Of a DNA stretch of 9,263 nt, positions 1 to 6,810 are shown piece after piece. The notes beneath the pieces are model-generated. The model was not told the origin of the DNA and searched no databases. It saw only the letters and a program-made list of their open reading frames with translations. The position numbers and the translations under genes were made by a program. Numbering within the stretch: the stretch's first letter is position 1; each line of letters starts with the position of its first letter. Origin of the DNA: Tannerella sp. (GTDB taxonomy: Bacteria; Bacteroidota; Bacteroidia; Bacteroidales; Tannerellaceae); contig JAISEZ010000036.1 of the NCBI GenBank assembly GCA_031263835.1, positions 1 to 9,263 of the forward strand, given 5' to 3'.

Positions 1-42
1 TGAACCGGGATTCACGGGATGTAAGGATTCTCAGGATGGTTC
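1..42. repeat. GGAT tandem repeat, period about 9 nt
   Basis: GGAT occurs at 8-11, 17-20, 25-28 and 34-37, that is at spacings of 9, 8 and 9 nt, with variable bases between. This is a degenerate short tandem repeat at the window edge and may continue to the left. No coding content or gene is visible here. I have seen similar GGAT-rich tandem stretches in non-coding DNA of several phyla but cannot assign a function. Confidence 0.5.
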
Positions 43-66
43 GCTGCTGTGCGGCGGGATTCTGCA

Positions 67-295
67 AGGGCTGAAAGCCCGGCATAACCCAGCCCAATGG
101 CAACGCCTTGGGGTATGGAATGACGCACACCCTACCCTGCGCCCTGCAAGGGCAGCATACCTTCCGTCACCATCCATTTGCATGAAACGGGGTTGTAAAA
201 ATGGATATGTTGCCCTTTCAGGGCGCAGGATGATGTGCGCGTCATCTACCCCAAGGCGTTGCCATTGGGCTGGGTTATGCCGGGCTTTCAGCCCT
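67..295. repeat. Large imperfect inverted repeat (REP/BIME-like)
   Basis: Positions 67-115 and 247-295 are perfect inverted copies over 49 nt. The symmetry continues inward with gaps: TGACGC-type sequence at about 121-126 against 239-244, and CCTGCGCCCTGC.AGGGC at 134-156 against 207-229. A final ATCCATTT/AAATGGAT pair at 172-179 and 199-206 brackets the centre. Each arm also holds small palindromes of its own (GGGCTGAAAGCCC, GCCCTGCAAGGGC). This resembles repetitive extragenic palindromes that in other bacteria are moved by RAYT/TnpA-REP transposases, but no transposase is in this window. Small ORFs across it are products of the repeat and not genes. Confidence 0.8.
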
Positions 296-325
296 CGGGG
301 TCGGCGGGAACGGCAGTTTTATTCC

Positions 326-347
326 GAGACGCGATGCATCGCGTCTC
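326..347. repeat. Perfect 22-nt palindrome
   Basis: The half-site GAGACGCGATG is followed directly by its exact reverse complement, giving a 22-nt palindrome with no loop. The flanks (CC before, TACGG after) do not extend it. It could be a short REP-like extragenic palindrome or a cruciform or hairpin in RNA. It lies about 130 nt beyond the stop codon of zupT, so a role in ending that transcript is possible but there is no adjacent U-tract. Confidence 0.6.
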
Positions 348-361
348 TACGGCGGCGGCGG

Positions 362-412
362 TAACGGCGGTGTTTTCTGAAACGCTGTACGGCAGCACCG
401 CGCGAGCCGTTA
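362..412. repeat. Interrupted stem-loop beyond zupT
   Basis: TAACGGC at 362-368 pairs with GCCGTTA at 406-412. The inner GCGGTG at 367-372 pairs with CACCGC at 396-401, leaving a four-base bulge (GCGA) on one side. The structure lies on the downstream side of the minus-strand zupT gene. It has no poly-U tail, so I record it as a stem-loop of unknown role. Confidence 0.4.
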
Positions 413-453
413 TCAAACCTTCAACCTTTTTACTGCTGATTCGCATGAACCCG

Positions 454-476
454 TTAACCATTAACCATTAATCATT
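454..476. repeat. Heptanucleotide tandem TTAACCA x3
   Basis: Three 7-nt units (TTAACCA, TTAACCA, TTAATCA) plus a trailing TT end 3 nt before the zupT stop codon. The sequence just to the left (TGCTGATTCGCAT at 434-446) resembles the end of the GTAGTTA-type elements found elsewhere in this window, which finish in CTGATTCGC. This may be a relic of a related element. Confidence 0.55.
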
Positions 477-479
477 GCT

Positions 480-1304
480 TCACAGCATTCCGAGGCTGAC
501 TGCCATAATCCCCATTCCCACGACCAGTCCGTAGATAGCGATATGATGTTCGCCGTATTCATGGGCGGCGGGCAGCAGTTCGTCGAACGAGATAAAGACC
601 ATGATACCGGCCACGGCCGCAAAGACGCAGCCCATCAGCTCCGGTGACATGAACGGTCGCAGAAAGAGGTAGGCAATGACTGCGCCGACAGGCTCGATGA
701 TGCCCGAAAAGAAGGAAAACCAGAACGCCTTTTTCCGGTCGCCGGTCGCATAAAATACCGGTACGGACACGGCGATACCCTCCGGAATATTGTGTATCGC
801 GATGGCCACCGCGATGGCCACCCCCAGCGCCGGATTCTCCAGCGCCGCCATAAAGGTGGCAATCCCTTCCGGGAAGTTGTGAATGGCGATGGCCACCGCC
901 GTCATTACGCCGATGCGCATCAGTTTGTCCTCTTTCGACGGCGGCGCCTGCATATCCTCCAGCGACCTTGCCTCGTGCGGGTTCTCGAACGACGGCACCA
1001 GCCGGTCGATGATGCCGATTAGCAGAATCCCGCCGAAAAAACAGCCGATGGCCATCCACACACCCGGTTTCCCGCCGGCCGCCTCCGTCAGCGTTCGCTG
1101 CGCTTCGGCCAGCAGTTCCACAAAAGAAACGTAAATCATCACGCCGGCCGACAGTCCCAGCGAGAAGGAAAGCAGGCGCCGGTTGGTACGGCTCGACAGC
1201 AGGGCTATCAGGCTGCCGATTACGGTGGCCAGACCGGCAAACAGGCTCAGCAAAAAGGCCGCCAGTACCGTATGTTCCGAGGTCATCATATCCGTATTCA
1301 TCAT
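480..1304 (-). CDS. zupT: ZIP-family divalent metal transporter ZupT
   Basis: Inner-membrane importer of zinc and probably other divalent cations (Fe, Mn, Co), by homology to E. coli ZupT. The 274-aa protein is close to the usual length of about 257-270. Two ZIP signature segments are visible: HNFPEG with H142 and E146, and HNIPEG with H171 and E175; these residues form the binuclear metal site in ZIP proteins. About eight hydrophobic segments are present, with a charged cytoplasmic loop at about 106-129 before the first signature. Further conserved acidic sites are GIIEP (E204) and FDELLP (240-245). It is the second gene of a minus-strand pair, starting 6 nt after the MFS stop codon, so translational coupling is likely. 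The start is ambiguous: ATG codons encode residues 1, 2, 6 and 7, and the first two sit just after an ACAGAG purine stretch. No Zur or Fur box was recognised. Confidence 0.93.
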   Translation of the reverse strand: MMNTDMMTSEHTVLAAFLLSLFAGLATVIGSLIALLSSRTNRRLLSFSLGLSAGVMIYVSFVELLAEAQRTLTEAAGGKPGVWMAIGCFFGGILLIGIIDRLVPSFENPHEARSLEDMQAPPSKEDKLMRIGVMTAVAIAIHNFPEGIATFMAALENPALGVAIAVAIAIHNIPEGIAVSVPVFYATGDRKKAFWFSFFSGIIEPVGAVIAYLFLRPFMSPELMGCVFAAVAGIMVFISFDELLPAAHEYGEHHIAIYGLVVGMGIMAVSLGML

Positions 1305-1310
1305 CTCTGT

Positions 1311-2540
1311 TCAGTTTTTAAAAGCCCTGCGAAAGGTTGTCATCAGCAAAATGCAAAGCCCCAGCAGCCCGACGAGCATATAGGCATACTGCAGGCTGAA
1401 CGTCCGGGACACCAGCCCGATTAGCAGTGGAGCAATCAGGGAACCGACAAAGGCGATGCTCGACAGCACCGTCAGCGCAATGCCGACCGGCGTCGCGGAT
1501 TTGGCGCCTACCAGACTGTACACCGTCGGCACCATGCTGGAGATGCCCAGCCCGACCAGCATGAACCCCAGGGAAATGACCGTCACCTTTCCCGTCATCG
1601 AGGTCATCAGTCCGCCCGGCACGGCCGAAATGAAGAAGCCGGCGAAGATAAGGAGGCCGGCCAGCTGCAGCACGCCCCGCTTGCCCAGTCTGTCCTGCGC
1701 ATAGCCGGTCAGGAAGCGTCCCGCCGTCACCATGACCATAAACACCAGAAAGCCGATTTGCAGCGAGTCGGGCGCCTGAATGACCGACTTGAAATACACG
1801 CCGCTCCAGTCAAACATCGCGCTCTCCACAATCAGCGCAAACAGGCTCACAACGCCCAGCTCAATCAGCAGCCATTCCGGTTTGCGGATAAAGCCCGTCA
1901 GTGCCGGCGCCGCTTTTCCGTCCTCCCGCGCCGGCGCCGGTTCGGCGTCCTCCTGCAGATATTTCCGTAAGGACAGCATTCCCAAAACAATCACCGCCGC
2001 CACCAGCGAAAAGTGCACGAACGGCGAAACGCCCCGCACAATCATCAAAAAGCCGAGCAGCGCCCCGCCACAGGCCGCCAGGCTCCAGCCCCCGTGAAAC
2101 TTCGCCATCACGGGACGTCCCGTCATCCGTTCGATACCTATCCCCTGCGTATTCAGCGAAATGTCGCACAGATTCCAGCATACCCCGAACCCGAACAGGC
2201 TGCCGCCCAGCACGTACACATCCGTCGCGAGGCCGATGGCAAACAGGGCGGCGGCATATCCCGCGATGCTAATCTGCACCAGCGTGCGGCTCCCCAGACG
2301 GGAGACCAGCCAGCCGGCCAGCGGAAGGGCCACGAACTTGCCCGCGGGAATCAGGAACAGCATCCAGCTCCAGAACGCGACGTCGTCCGCCGCAAAAACG
2401 GCCATGATGTCGGGGATACGGCTGGCCCACGTGGAAAAGCACAGGCCCTGCATAAGGAAAAAAGCCCATACCCCCAGGCGGATACGTTCTTTCGGATAAT
2501 CGGACGGACGGACTGTCATGTCTCTTGTATTTGATTTCAT
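1311..2540 (-). CDS. MFS transporter, YbjJ-like
   Basis: A 409-aa inner-membrane protein of the major facilitator superfamily with a 12-helix pattern. Visible motifs are WASRIPDI (38-45) at the end of helix 1, a motif-A-like GWLVSRLGSR (76-85) after helix 2 and its repeat GYAQDRLGKRG (279-289) in the second half. NTQG (130-133), FHGGWS (148-153) and DWSGVY (244-249) recall the YbjJ/FucP-like branch. A charged, Ala/Pro-rich central loop lies at about 192-222. The substrate cannot be read from sequence. It heads a two-gene unit with zupT, which might hint at a link to metal or metabolite traffic (inference only). Two starts compete. The ATG at 2540 sits 4 nt after the -7-like element and would give a nearly leaderless mRNA. 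The ATG at 2519 (MTVRPSD) follows an AAGAGA stretch and would give a leader of about 20 nt. Confidence 0.88.
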   Translation of the reverse strand: MKSNTRDMTVRPSDYPKERIRLGVWAFFLMQGLCFSTWASRIPDIMAVFAADDVAFWSWMLFLIPAGKFVALPLAGWLVSRLGSRTLVQISIAGYAAALFAIGLATDVYVLGGSLFGFGVCWNLCDISLNTQGIGIERMTGRPVMAKFHGGWSLAACGGALLGFLMIVRGVSPFVHFSLVAAVIVLGMLSLRKYLQEDAEPAPAREDGKAAPALTGFIRKPEWLLIELGVVSLFALIVESAMFDWSGVYFKSVIQAPDSLQIGFLVFMVMVTAGRFLTGYAQDRLGKRGVLQLAGLLIFAGFFISAVPGGLMTSMTGKVTVISLGFMLVGLGISSMVPTVYSLVGAKSATPVGIALTVLSSIAFVGSLIAPLLIGLVSRTFSLQYAYMLVGLLGLCILLMTTFRRAFKN

Positions 2541-2544
2541 ACTG

Positions 2545-2574
2545 CAAAGTAACTGTTTTTTTCATTATCGCAAA
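2545..2574 (-). promoter_or_regulatory. Bacteroidota-type promoter for MFS-zupT
   Basis: On the minus strand TTTG (2574-2571) is followed after 18 nt by TTACTTTG (2552-2545). This is close to the Bacteroidota sigma-ABfr pattern of TTTG, 19-21 nt, TAnnTTTG; the second base of the -7 box is T instead of A. The predicted transcription start falls on or next to the ATG at 2540. Confidence 0.5.
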
Positions 2575-2594
2575 CAGTCGGGGGAATAAAACCG

Positions 2595-2602
2595 TAACTT
2601 TG
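2595..2602 (+). promoter_or_regulatory. -7 box (TAACTTTG) for dinB
   Basis: TAACTTTG matches the Bacteroidota -7 consensus TAnnTTTG exactly and ends only 3 nt before the dinB ATG at 2606. I see no convincing -33 TTTG at the expected distance. If used, transcription would start at or within a few bases of the start codon, giving a leaderless dinB mRNA. Confidence 0.5.
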
Positions 2603-2605
2603 TAT

Positions 2606-3670
2606 ATGCGAAAGATTATCCACATCGACATGGACGCATTCTACGCGTCGGTGGAGCAGCGCGACAACGAGGCGCTGCGGGGCAAACCGGTGGCCGTCGG
2701 CTATTCGGAGGCCCGCGGCGTCGTGGCCGCGGCCAGCTACGAGGCGCGCAGATACGGTGTCCGTTCCGCCATGCCCTCGCTGACGGCCCGCAGCAAATGT
2801 CCTTCCCTTCTGTTCGTGGCCCCCCGCTTCGACGTTTACCGTGAAATATCCCTCCGGATTAGGGATATTTTCTACGAATACACGCATCTGGTGGAACCCC
2901 TCTCGCTCGACGAAGCCTTTCTGGACGTGACGGAAAACAGCCGGAAGAATCCCTCCGCCACGCTGATTGCCCGCGAAATCAAGCAGCGGATTTACGCCAC
3001 GACCGGCCTGAGAGCCTCCGCGGGCGTTTCCGTGAACAAGTTTCTGGCAAAAATCGCCTCGGACTACCGGAAACCCGACGGCCTTTTCGTCATCCTTCCC
3101 GAAGAAGCGGAAACGTTTGTGGAAGGTCTGAAGGTAGAGCAGTTTTTCGGCGTCGGCAAAGTCACCGCGCGAAAGATGCACGAAAACGGCATTTTCACCG
3201 GCCTCGACCTCAAGCGGCGTTCCGAAAAGGAGCTGGTGCGCCTGTTCGGCAAGGCCGGGAGAACCTTTTACCTGAACGCCCGGGGCATCGACGACCGCGA
3301 AGTGCAGCCCGAACGGACGGTCAAGTCCATCAGCAACGAAACGACGTTCCTGCAGGACAGGGACAACCGGGTGCTGCTGACGGTCGAGCTTTACCATCTG
3401 GCCAAAGAGGTCATGGAGCGTGTCGAAAAGGAAAACTTTCACGGCCGGACGGTGACCGTCAAGGTGAAGTACGCCGATTTCAGGACCATCACCCGGAGCA
3501 AAACCCTGCCCTGCCGCATCACCGGCTTTGACCCCTTCTGGCACACGGCGCGGGAAATCATGCAGCAGGTTGACCTGTCCGCTCAGCCGGTCAGGCTGCT
3601 GGGCATCGGCATCAGCAACGCCGCCGACGAACCGCCGCAACAACCGGCAACACAACTCACGCTGTTCTGA
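2606..3670 (+). CDS. dinB: DNA polymerase IV (Y-family, DinB)
   Basis: Error-prone translesion DNA polymerase of the Y family, 354 aa, a normal length for DinB. The ATG at 2606 is chosen because family conservation begins at once with RKIIHIDMD. The reading frame is open upstream to 2525 but that stretch is promoter DNA. Palm-domain metal ligands are D8 (HIDMD) and D102/E103 (PLSLDEAF). The likely steric gate is Y13 in DMDAFYASVE. Nucleotide-binding SYEARRYGV is at 44-52, and the thumb region with ASAGVSVNKFLAKIASD is at 137-153. The little-finger domain (about 238-340) carries KSISNET and LLGIGIS. The protein ends in TQLTLF, a textbook beta sliding-clamp-binding peptide (Q350 to F354). It is divergent from the MFS gene and convergent with the thioesterase. 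No LexA-type operator was recognised. Confidence 0.96.
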   Translation: MRKIIHIDMDAFYASVEQRDNEALRGKPVAVGYSEARGVVAAASYEARRYGVRSAMPSLTARSKCPSLLFVAPRFDVYREISLRIRDIFYEYTHLVEPLSLDEAFLDVTENSRKNPSATLIAREIKQRIYATTGLRASAGVSVNKFLAKIASDYRKPDGLFVILPEEAETFVEGLKVEQFFGVGKVTARKMHENGIFTGLDLKRRSEKELVRLFGKAGRTFYLNARGIDDREVQPERTVKSISNETTFLQDRDNRVLLTVELYHLAKEVMERVEKENFHGRTVTVKVKYADFRTITRSKTLPCRITGFDPFWHTAREIMQQVDLSAQPVRLLGIGISNAADEPPQQPATQLTLF

Positions 3671-3678
3671 AAAATAAT

Positions 3679-3775
3679 GAGAATCAGTAGTTAGTAGTCA
3701 GTAGTTAGTAGAATAAAGTCACGGTTTCATTGCTGTACGGCAAACCTGCCTGCTATCATTCTACTAACTGCTAAA
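3679..3775. repeat. Reduced heptad-repeat element between dinB and thioesterase
   Basis: The left end GAATCAGTAGTTAGTAG (3681-3697) is the same as the left end of the larger element upstream of ilvD; counting AATAATG before it, 24 of 25 bases agree. It continues in 7-nt steps to 3714. The right end at 3758-3774 is the reverse complement of 3698-3714 with 15 of 17 bases matching, so the RNA can fold on either strand. The roughly 165-nt core of the larger copies is replaced by about 43 nt of unrelated sequence. It fills the convergent gap, so it could act as a bidirectional terminator hairpin, though no U-tract follows. Confidence 0.6.
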
Positions 3776-4495
3776 CTTGATTTTTGCGCGGCTGATGGAT
3801 TTTCCTTCGTTGCAGATGGCGGCGGTGTATTCATTTTCCGCTGTTTGTTTTTTGTGGAGCAGGAGTTGCATTCCGTAGCGTCCTTCGGCCTGGTAGGCGA
3901 TTTCGAAACGGACAACCGAACGGGTGCGGTAGGTCTCGATGTCGAACAAATCCAGTATGGCTTCGATGTACTTGATGCTGTTGAGATGTCCGTTGACGTC
4001 CAGGTCGCTGTATTTGACGGTATAGGGTATGCCTTGCGTATCCTTTTCCGCCGGTTCGGGCGAGGTGAACGCCACGGGACAGGCGCGTTCCGTGACGAAG
4101 TCCGCCAGACCGAGGCCGTCCAGCGAGACGGGACGGCGCGTTTCGCGGTCAATGGCCGCCCAGACCGAACGGGCGTAGCCGAGCGTCTCGCCGCCGTGCA
4201 GGGCCGTGATTTCGAAGCAGCGGAAGGTGAAGATGCGTTCCACCTGCTGCACCCAGGTGAGAATCCGTAGCGGTTCGGTCAGCCGTCCGGGGCTGGTCAG
4301 TTCGATGGCCAGTTTCGAAACTACCCAGGCGGCCTTGCGTTCGGCCATGTCGTCGAAGCCGAAACCGAAGCCGCCGGCGTGAACCGTCGCGGCGTGGAGC
4401 AGGTAGTTGCCCAGCGTCGGGAGCGGCAGTTGACCGCGGAAATCCAGCAGGTAGCTGTCGGTGCGGTATTCGTAAATGCCTGTTCTGTTATCCAT
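3764..4495 (-). CDS. Acyl-ACP thioesterase, FatA/FatB type
   Basis: Cytoplasmic thioesterase predicted to hydrolyse acyl-acyl carrier protein to free fatty acid (Pfam Acyl-ACP_TE family). It has 243 aa from the ATG at 4495, a usual bacterial length, and a double hot-dog layout: N-terminal half about 5-130, C-terminal half about 150-240. The catalytic segment YSDLDVNGHLNSIKYIE (162-178) gives D166, N168 and H170, matching the D-x-N-x-H motif of plant FatB. YQAEG supplies the likely partner Glu, E204; the cysteine that follows this Glu in plant enzymes is absent. Its first 8 nt overlap the end of ilvN (ATGGATAA), so it is translationally coupled as the last gene of the ilv unit. The final Ser-Ser-stop is encoded inside the heptad repeat. 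In-frame GTG codons at 4513 and 4504 are alternative starts. Chain-length preference is unknown. Confidence 0.87.
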   Translation of the reverse strand: MDNRTGIYEYRTDSYLLDFRGQLPLPTLGNYLLHAATVHAGGFGFGFDDMAERKAAWVVSKLAIELTSPGRLTEPLRILTWVQQVERIFTFRCFEITALHGGETLGYARSVWAAIDRETRRPVSLDGLGLADFVTERACPVAFTSPEPAEKDTQGIPYTVKYSDLDVNGHLNSIKYIEAILDLFDIETYRTRSVVRFEIAYQAEGRYGMQLLLHKKQTAENEYTAAICNEGKSISRAKIKFSS

Positions 4496-5057
4496 TGTTT
4501 TCACTGTTTCCACTGTTTCGTCCGATTTTCCGTTCCATGGCGGCCAGCATGTCGCTCAGCCGCTCGACCCTGCTCTTCGTAATCGCAATCCGTCCGGAAC
4601 GGATGAACTGCAGTACGCCGACGGTCTCGCTCAGCTCCCGGAAGAGCGCCTGCGTCTCGCGGTAGTGTCCGTTTTTCTCGAGCACCACGCACGATTTGTT
4701 GATTTCCAGTACCCGCGCATCGTGTTTGCGAATCAGCTCTTCCACCGAACCCGTCTTCAGGAAAGCCTCCGTACTGAGCTTGTAGAGCGCGATTTCCTGA
4801 TGCACCAGGTCTTCGTCCGTATTGCAGTAGGTTTTCAGGACGTCCACCCGCTTGTCAATCTGCTTCACGACCTTGTCTATCATGCCGGCCTCGGCAAAGG
4901 TCGTTATCGTAAACTTGTGGATGCCTTCGATGGCCGACGGGGAGACGGAGAGGGTTTCGATGTTCAGCTGCCGCCGCGTGAAGATGATGGCAATCTGGTT
5001 CAGCAGCCCTACCGCATTCTCCGAGAAGATAATTACCGTATACAGTTTCCTGTCCAT
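4488..5057 (-). CDS. ilvN: Acetolactate synthase small (regulatory) subunit
   Basis: Regulatory subunit of acetohydroxyacid synthase, which activates IlvB and confers feedback inhibition by valine. 189 aa. The start at 5057 is chosen because the N-terminal ACT domain begins at once (LYTVIIFSENAVGLLNQIA, about residues 5-76); the frame is open further upstream only as a shadow of ilvB. G17 and N32 (in LNIETLSV) match the valine-binding Gly and Asn of E. coli IlvH, so feedback control is probably intact. The C-terminal domain spans about 80-175 (ELIRKHDARVLEI, ETQALFRELSE). It begins 23 nt after the ilvB stop behind an A/G-rich leader (CAGGAAAAAAG). The tail GNSGNSENNG is low-complexity and is encoded by a 9-nt tandem repeat, so it is probably not conserved. 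The gene is also called ilvH in some species. Confidence 0.94.
   Translation of the reverse strand: MDRKLYTVIIFSENAVGLLNQIAIIFTRRQLNIETLSVSPSAIEGIHKFTITTFAEAGMIDKVVKQIDKRVDVLKTYCNTDEDLVHQEIALYKLSTEAFLKTGSVEELIRKHDARVLEINKSCVVLEKNGHYRETQALFRELSETVGVLQFIRSGRIAITKSRVERLSDMLAAMERKIGRNSGNSENNG
4493..4519 (-). repeat. 9-nt tandem repeat at the ilvN/thioesterase junction
   Basis: Read on the minus strand, the units are GAAACAGTG (4519-4511), GAAACAGTG (4510-4502) and AAAACAATG (4501-4493), followed by a weaker GATAACAGA. In the ilvN frame they encode the Asn/Ser/Gly-rich tail. In the thioesterase frame each unit ends in a possible start codon: GTG, GTG and ATG, 9 nt apart. Confidence 0.75.
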
Positions 5058-5080
5058 ATCCAATGTATTCTTTTTTCCTG

Positions 5081-6808
5081 TCAATAAATCATGTTCGTCA
5101 GGGTAGCTCCGGCCGGCACCATGGGATAGACCATCCCGCAGGGTTCCACCTCGGCCACCAGCATGTAGGCGCCGTCGTGGGCGAGCATCTCGCGGATGGC
5201 GTCGTCCAGTTCTTCCCGCCGTTCCACCCGGCGGGCGCCCAGCCGGTATGCCTTCGCAATGGCGACGAAGTCCGGATTCTCCATGACCGTCTCCGAATAG
5301 CGTTCGTTGAAAAACAGCTCCTGCCACTGGCGCACCATCCCCAGGTAGTGATTGTTCAGCAGGATGATTTTCACGTTCAGGTGTTCCTGCATGACGGTGC
5401 CCAGTTCCTGAATCGTCATCTGCAGGCCGCCGTCGCCGACAAACAGGCATACTGTCCGGTCGGGAGCGCCCGTCTTGGCTCCGATGGCGGCAGGCAGGCC
5501 ATAGCCCATCGTCCCCAGTCCGCCGGAAGTGACCACGCTGCGCGTGCGGCTGTACCTGAAATAGCGGACGCCCATCATCTGATTCTGTCCGACGTCCGTC
5601 ACGAGGATGGCCTCGTGGCCGGTCGCTTCGGACACCCTGTGCACCACCTCGCCCATCCGCAGAGGGCCGCCGGCGGGGTGCGTCTCCGGCTGAATCACCC
5701 GTTCGTCCTCTTCCCGTTCGTCCGCGTCGAACGACGCTATCCAGGCCGCGTGCACGGCCGGCCGCACCTGCTGCGTCAGCGCCGCCAGCGTATCCCGGAC
5801 ATGTCCCAGCACGGGCGCGTCCACCGGCACGTTCTTCCCGATTTCGGACGGGTCAATGTCCAGGTGAACGATTTTCGCCTGCCGGGCATACGTCTTCAAA
5901 TCGCCCGTCACCCGGTCGTCGAAACGCATCCCGACGGCAATCAGCACGTCGCACTCGTTTGTCTTGCGGTTCGGCCCCAGGTTTCCGTGCATGCCCAGCA
6001 TCCCCTTGTTCAGCCGGTGGGCGGAGGGGATGGCCGAAAGGCCCAGGACGGTCGAGCCGAAGGGAATGTCCGCCTTCTCCAGAAAGGCGGTCAGCGCCTG
6101 CTCGGCAGCGCCCAGTATCACGCCCTGTCCCACCAGGGCAAAAGGCTTTTCCGCCCGGTTAATCCATTCGGCCGCTTCCGCTATCTGTTCGGGAACCGGG
6201 TCGGGGACGGGCTGATAGCTCCGGATGTATTTCACCGGCTGAAAAACGTAGTCGACCAGCCCCACCTGCGCGTCCTTGGACAGGTCTATCACGACCGGCC
6301 CGGGACGCCCCGTCGAGGCAATGTAAAATGCCCGCGAAACGGCCCACGCGATTTCTTCCGCCCTGCGCACCTGATACGTCCACTTGGTGACGGGCATTGT
6401 GATTCCCATCACGTCCACTTCCTGAAAGGCGTCCGTCCCCAGCAGGGGCGAGGGCACCTGACCGGTAATCACCACCATCGGCGTACTGTCAATCATGGCG
6501 TCGGCAATGCCGGTAACCGTATTCGTCGCGCCCGGGCCGGAGGTCACCAGCACCACGCCCACTTTGCCGCTCACGCGGGCATAGCCCTGCGCCGCATGGG
6601 TGGCGCCCTGTTCGTGACGCACCAGCACGTGTTTCAGCCGGTCGCGGTAATCATACAGGCAATCGTAAATCGGGATGGCCTGCCCGCCGGGGTATCCGAA
6701 AATCGTATCCACCCCCTCGGCAATCAGCGTTCTCAACAACGCTTCCGACCCGTTTATCCGGGAAGTTTCCCTGTCTGTTTCCATATTTATGCTTCGATTT
6801 CTGTTCAT
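5081..6808 (-). CDS. ilvB: Acetolactate synthase large (catalytic) subunit
   Basis: ThDP-dependent acetohydroxyacid synthase. It condenses two pyruvates to 2-acetolactate (valine/leucine route) or pyruvate with 2-ketobutyrate to 2-aceto-2-hydroxybutyrate (isoleucine route). 575 aa, normal for the family. The N-terminal ThDP domain holds GYPGGQAIP (38-46) and the catalytic Glu E66 in RHEQGA. The middle FAD-binding domain spans about 190-350. The C-terminal domain has the ThDP/Mg motif GDG (458-460) to NN (485-486). LGMVRQWQELFF places W495 at the Trp that favours 2-ketobutyrate in E. coli AHAS II. It pairs with ilvN, 23 nt downstream. The start is uncertain: ATG at 6808 lies 2 nt from the repeat element, while ATG at 6784 (METDRE) is closer to the conserved INGSEALLR and has its own upstream A/G-rich stretch. 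Confidence 0.96.
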   Translation of the reverse strand: MNRNRSINMETDRETSRINGSEALLRTLIAEGVDTIFGYPGGQAIPIYDCLYDYRDRLKHVLVRHEQGATHAAQGYARVSGKVGVVLVTSGPGATNTVTGIADAMIDSTPMVVITGQVPSPLLGTDAFQEVDVMGITMPVTKWTYQVRRAEEIAWAVSRAFYIASTGRPGPVVIDLSKDAQVGLVDYVFQPVKYIRSYQPVPDPVPEQIAEAAEWINRAEKPFALVGQGVILGAAEQALTAFLEKADIPFGSTVLGLSAIPSAHRLNKGMLGMHGNLGPNRKTNECDVLIAVGMRFDDRVTGDLKTYARQAKIVHLDIDPSEIGKNVPVDAPVLGHVRDTLAALTQQVRPAVHAAWIASFDADEREEDERVIQPETHPAGGPLRMGEVVHRVSEATGHEAILVTDVGQNQMMGVRYFRYSRTRSVVTSGGLGTMGYGLPAAIGAKTGAPDRTVCLFVGDGGLQMTIQELGTVMQEHLNVKIILLNNHYLGMVRQWQELFFNERYSETVMENPDFVAIAKAYRLGARRVERREELDDAIREMLAHDGAYMLVAEVEPCGMVYPMVPAGATLTNMIY

Positions 6809-6810
6809 GA

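Noticed and set aside
182..471. Two small plus-strand ORFs (60 and 78 codons)
   Set aside because: They run through the inverted repeat and palindromes, have no recognisable motif and no convincing initiation region.
2525..2605. N-terminal extension of dinB from an upstream ATG
   Set aside because: The added 27 residues are encoded by the divergent promoter region, and DinB conservation begins at RKIIHIDMD directly after the ATG at 2606.
2537..3655. A 372-codon open frame on the minus strand, antisense to dinB
   Set aside because: Shadow of dinB, with low-complexity composition and no recognisable domain. The opposite strand encodes intact DNA polymerase IV.
5058..5450. N-terminal extension of ilvN into ilvB
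   Set aside because: The frame is open only as an out-of-frame shadow of ilvB with Arg/Gly/His-rich composition. The ACT domain begins directly after ATG 5057.
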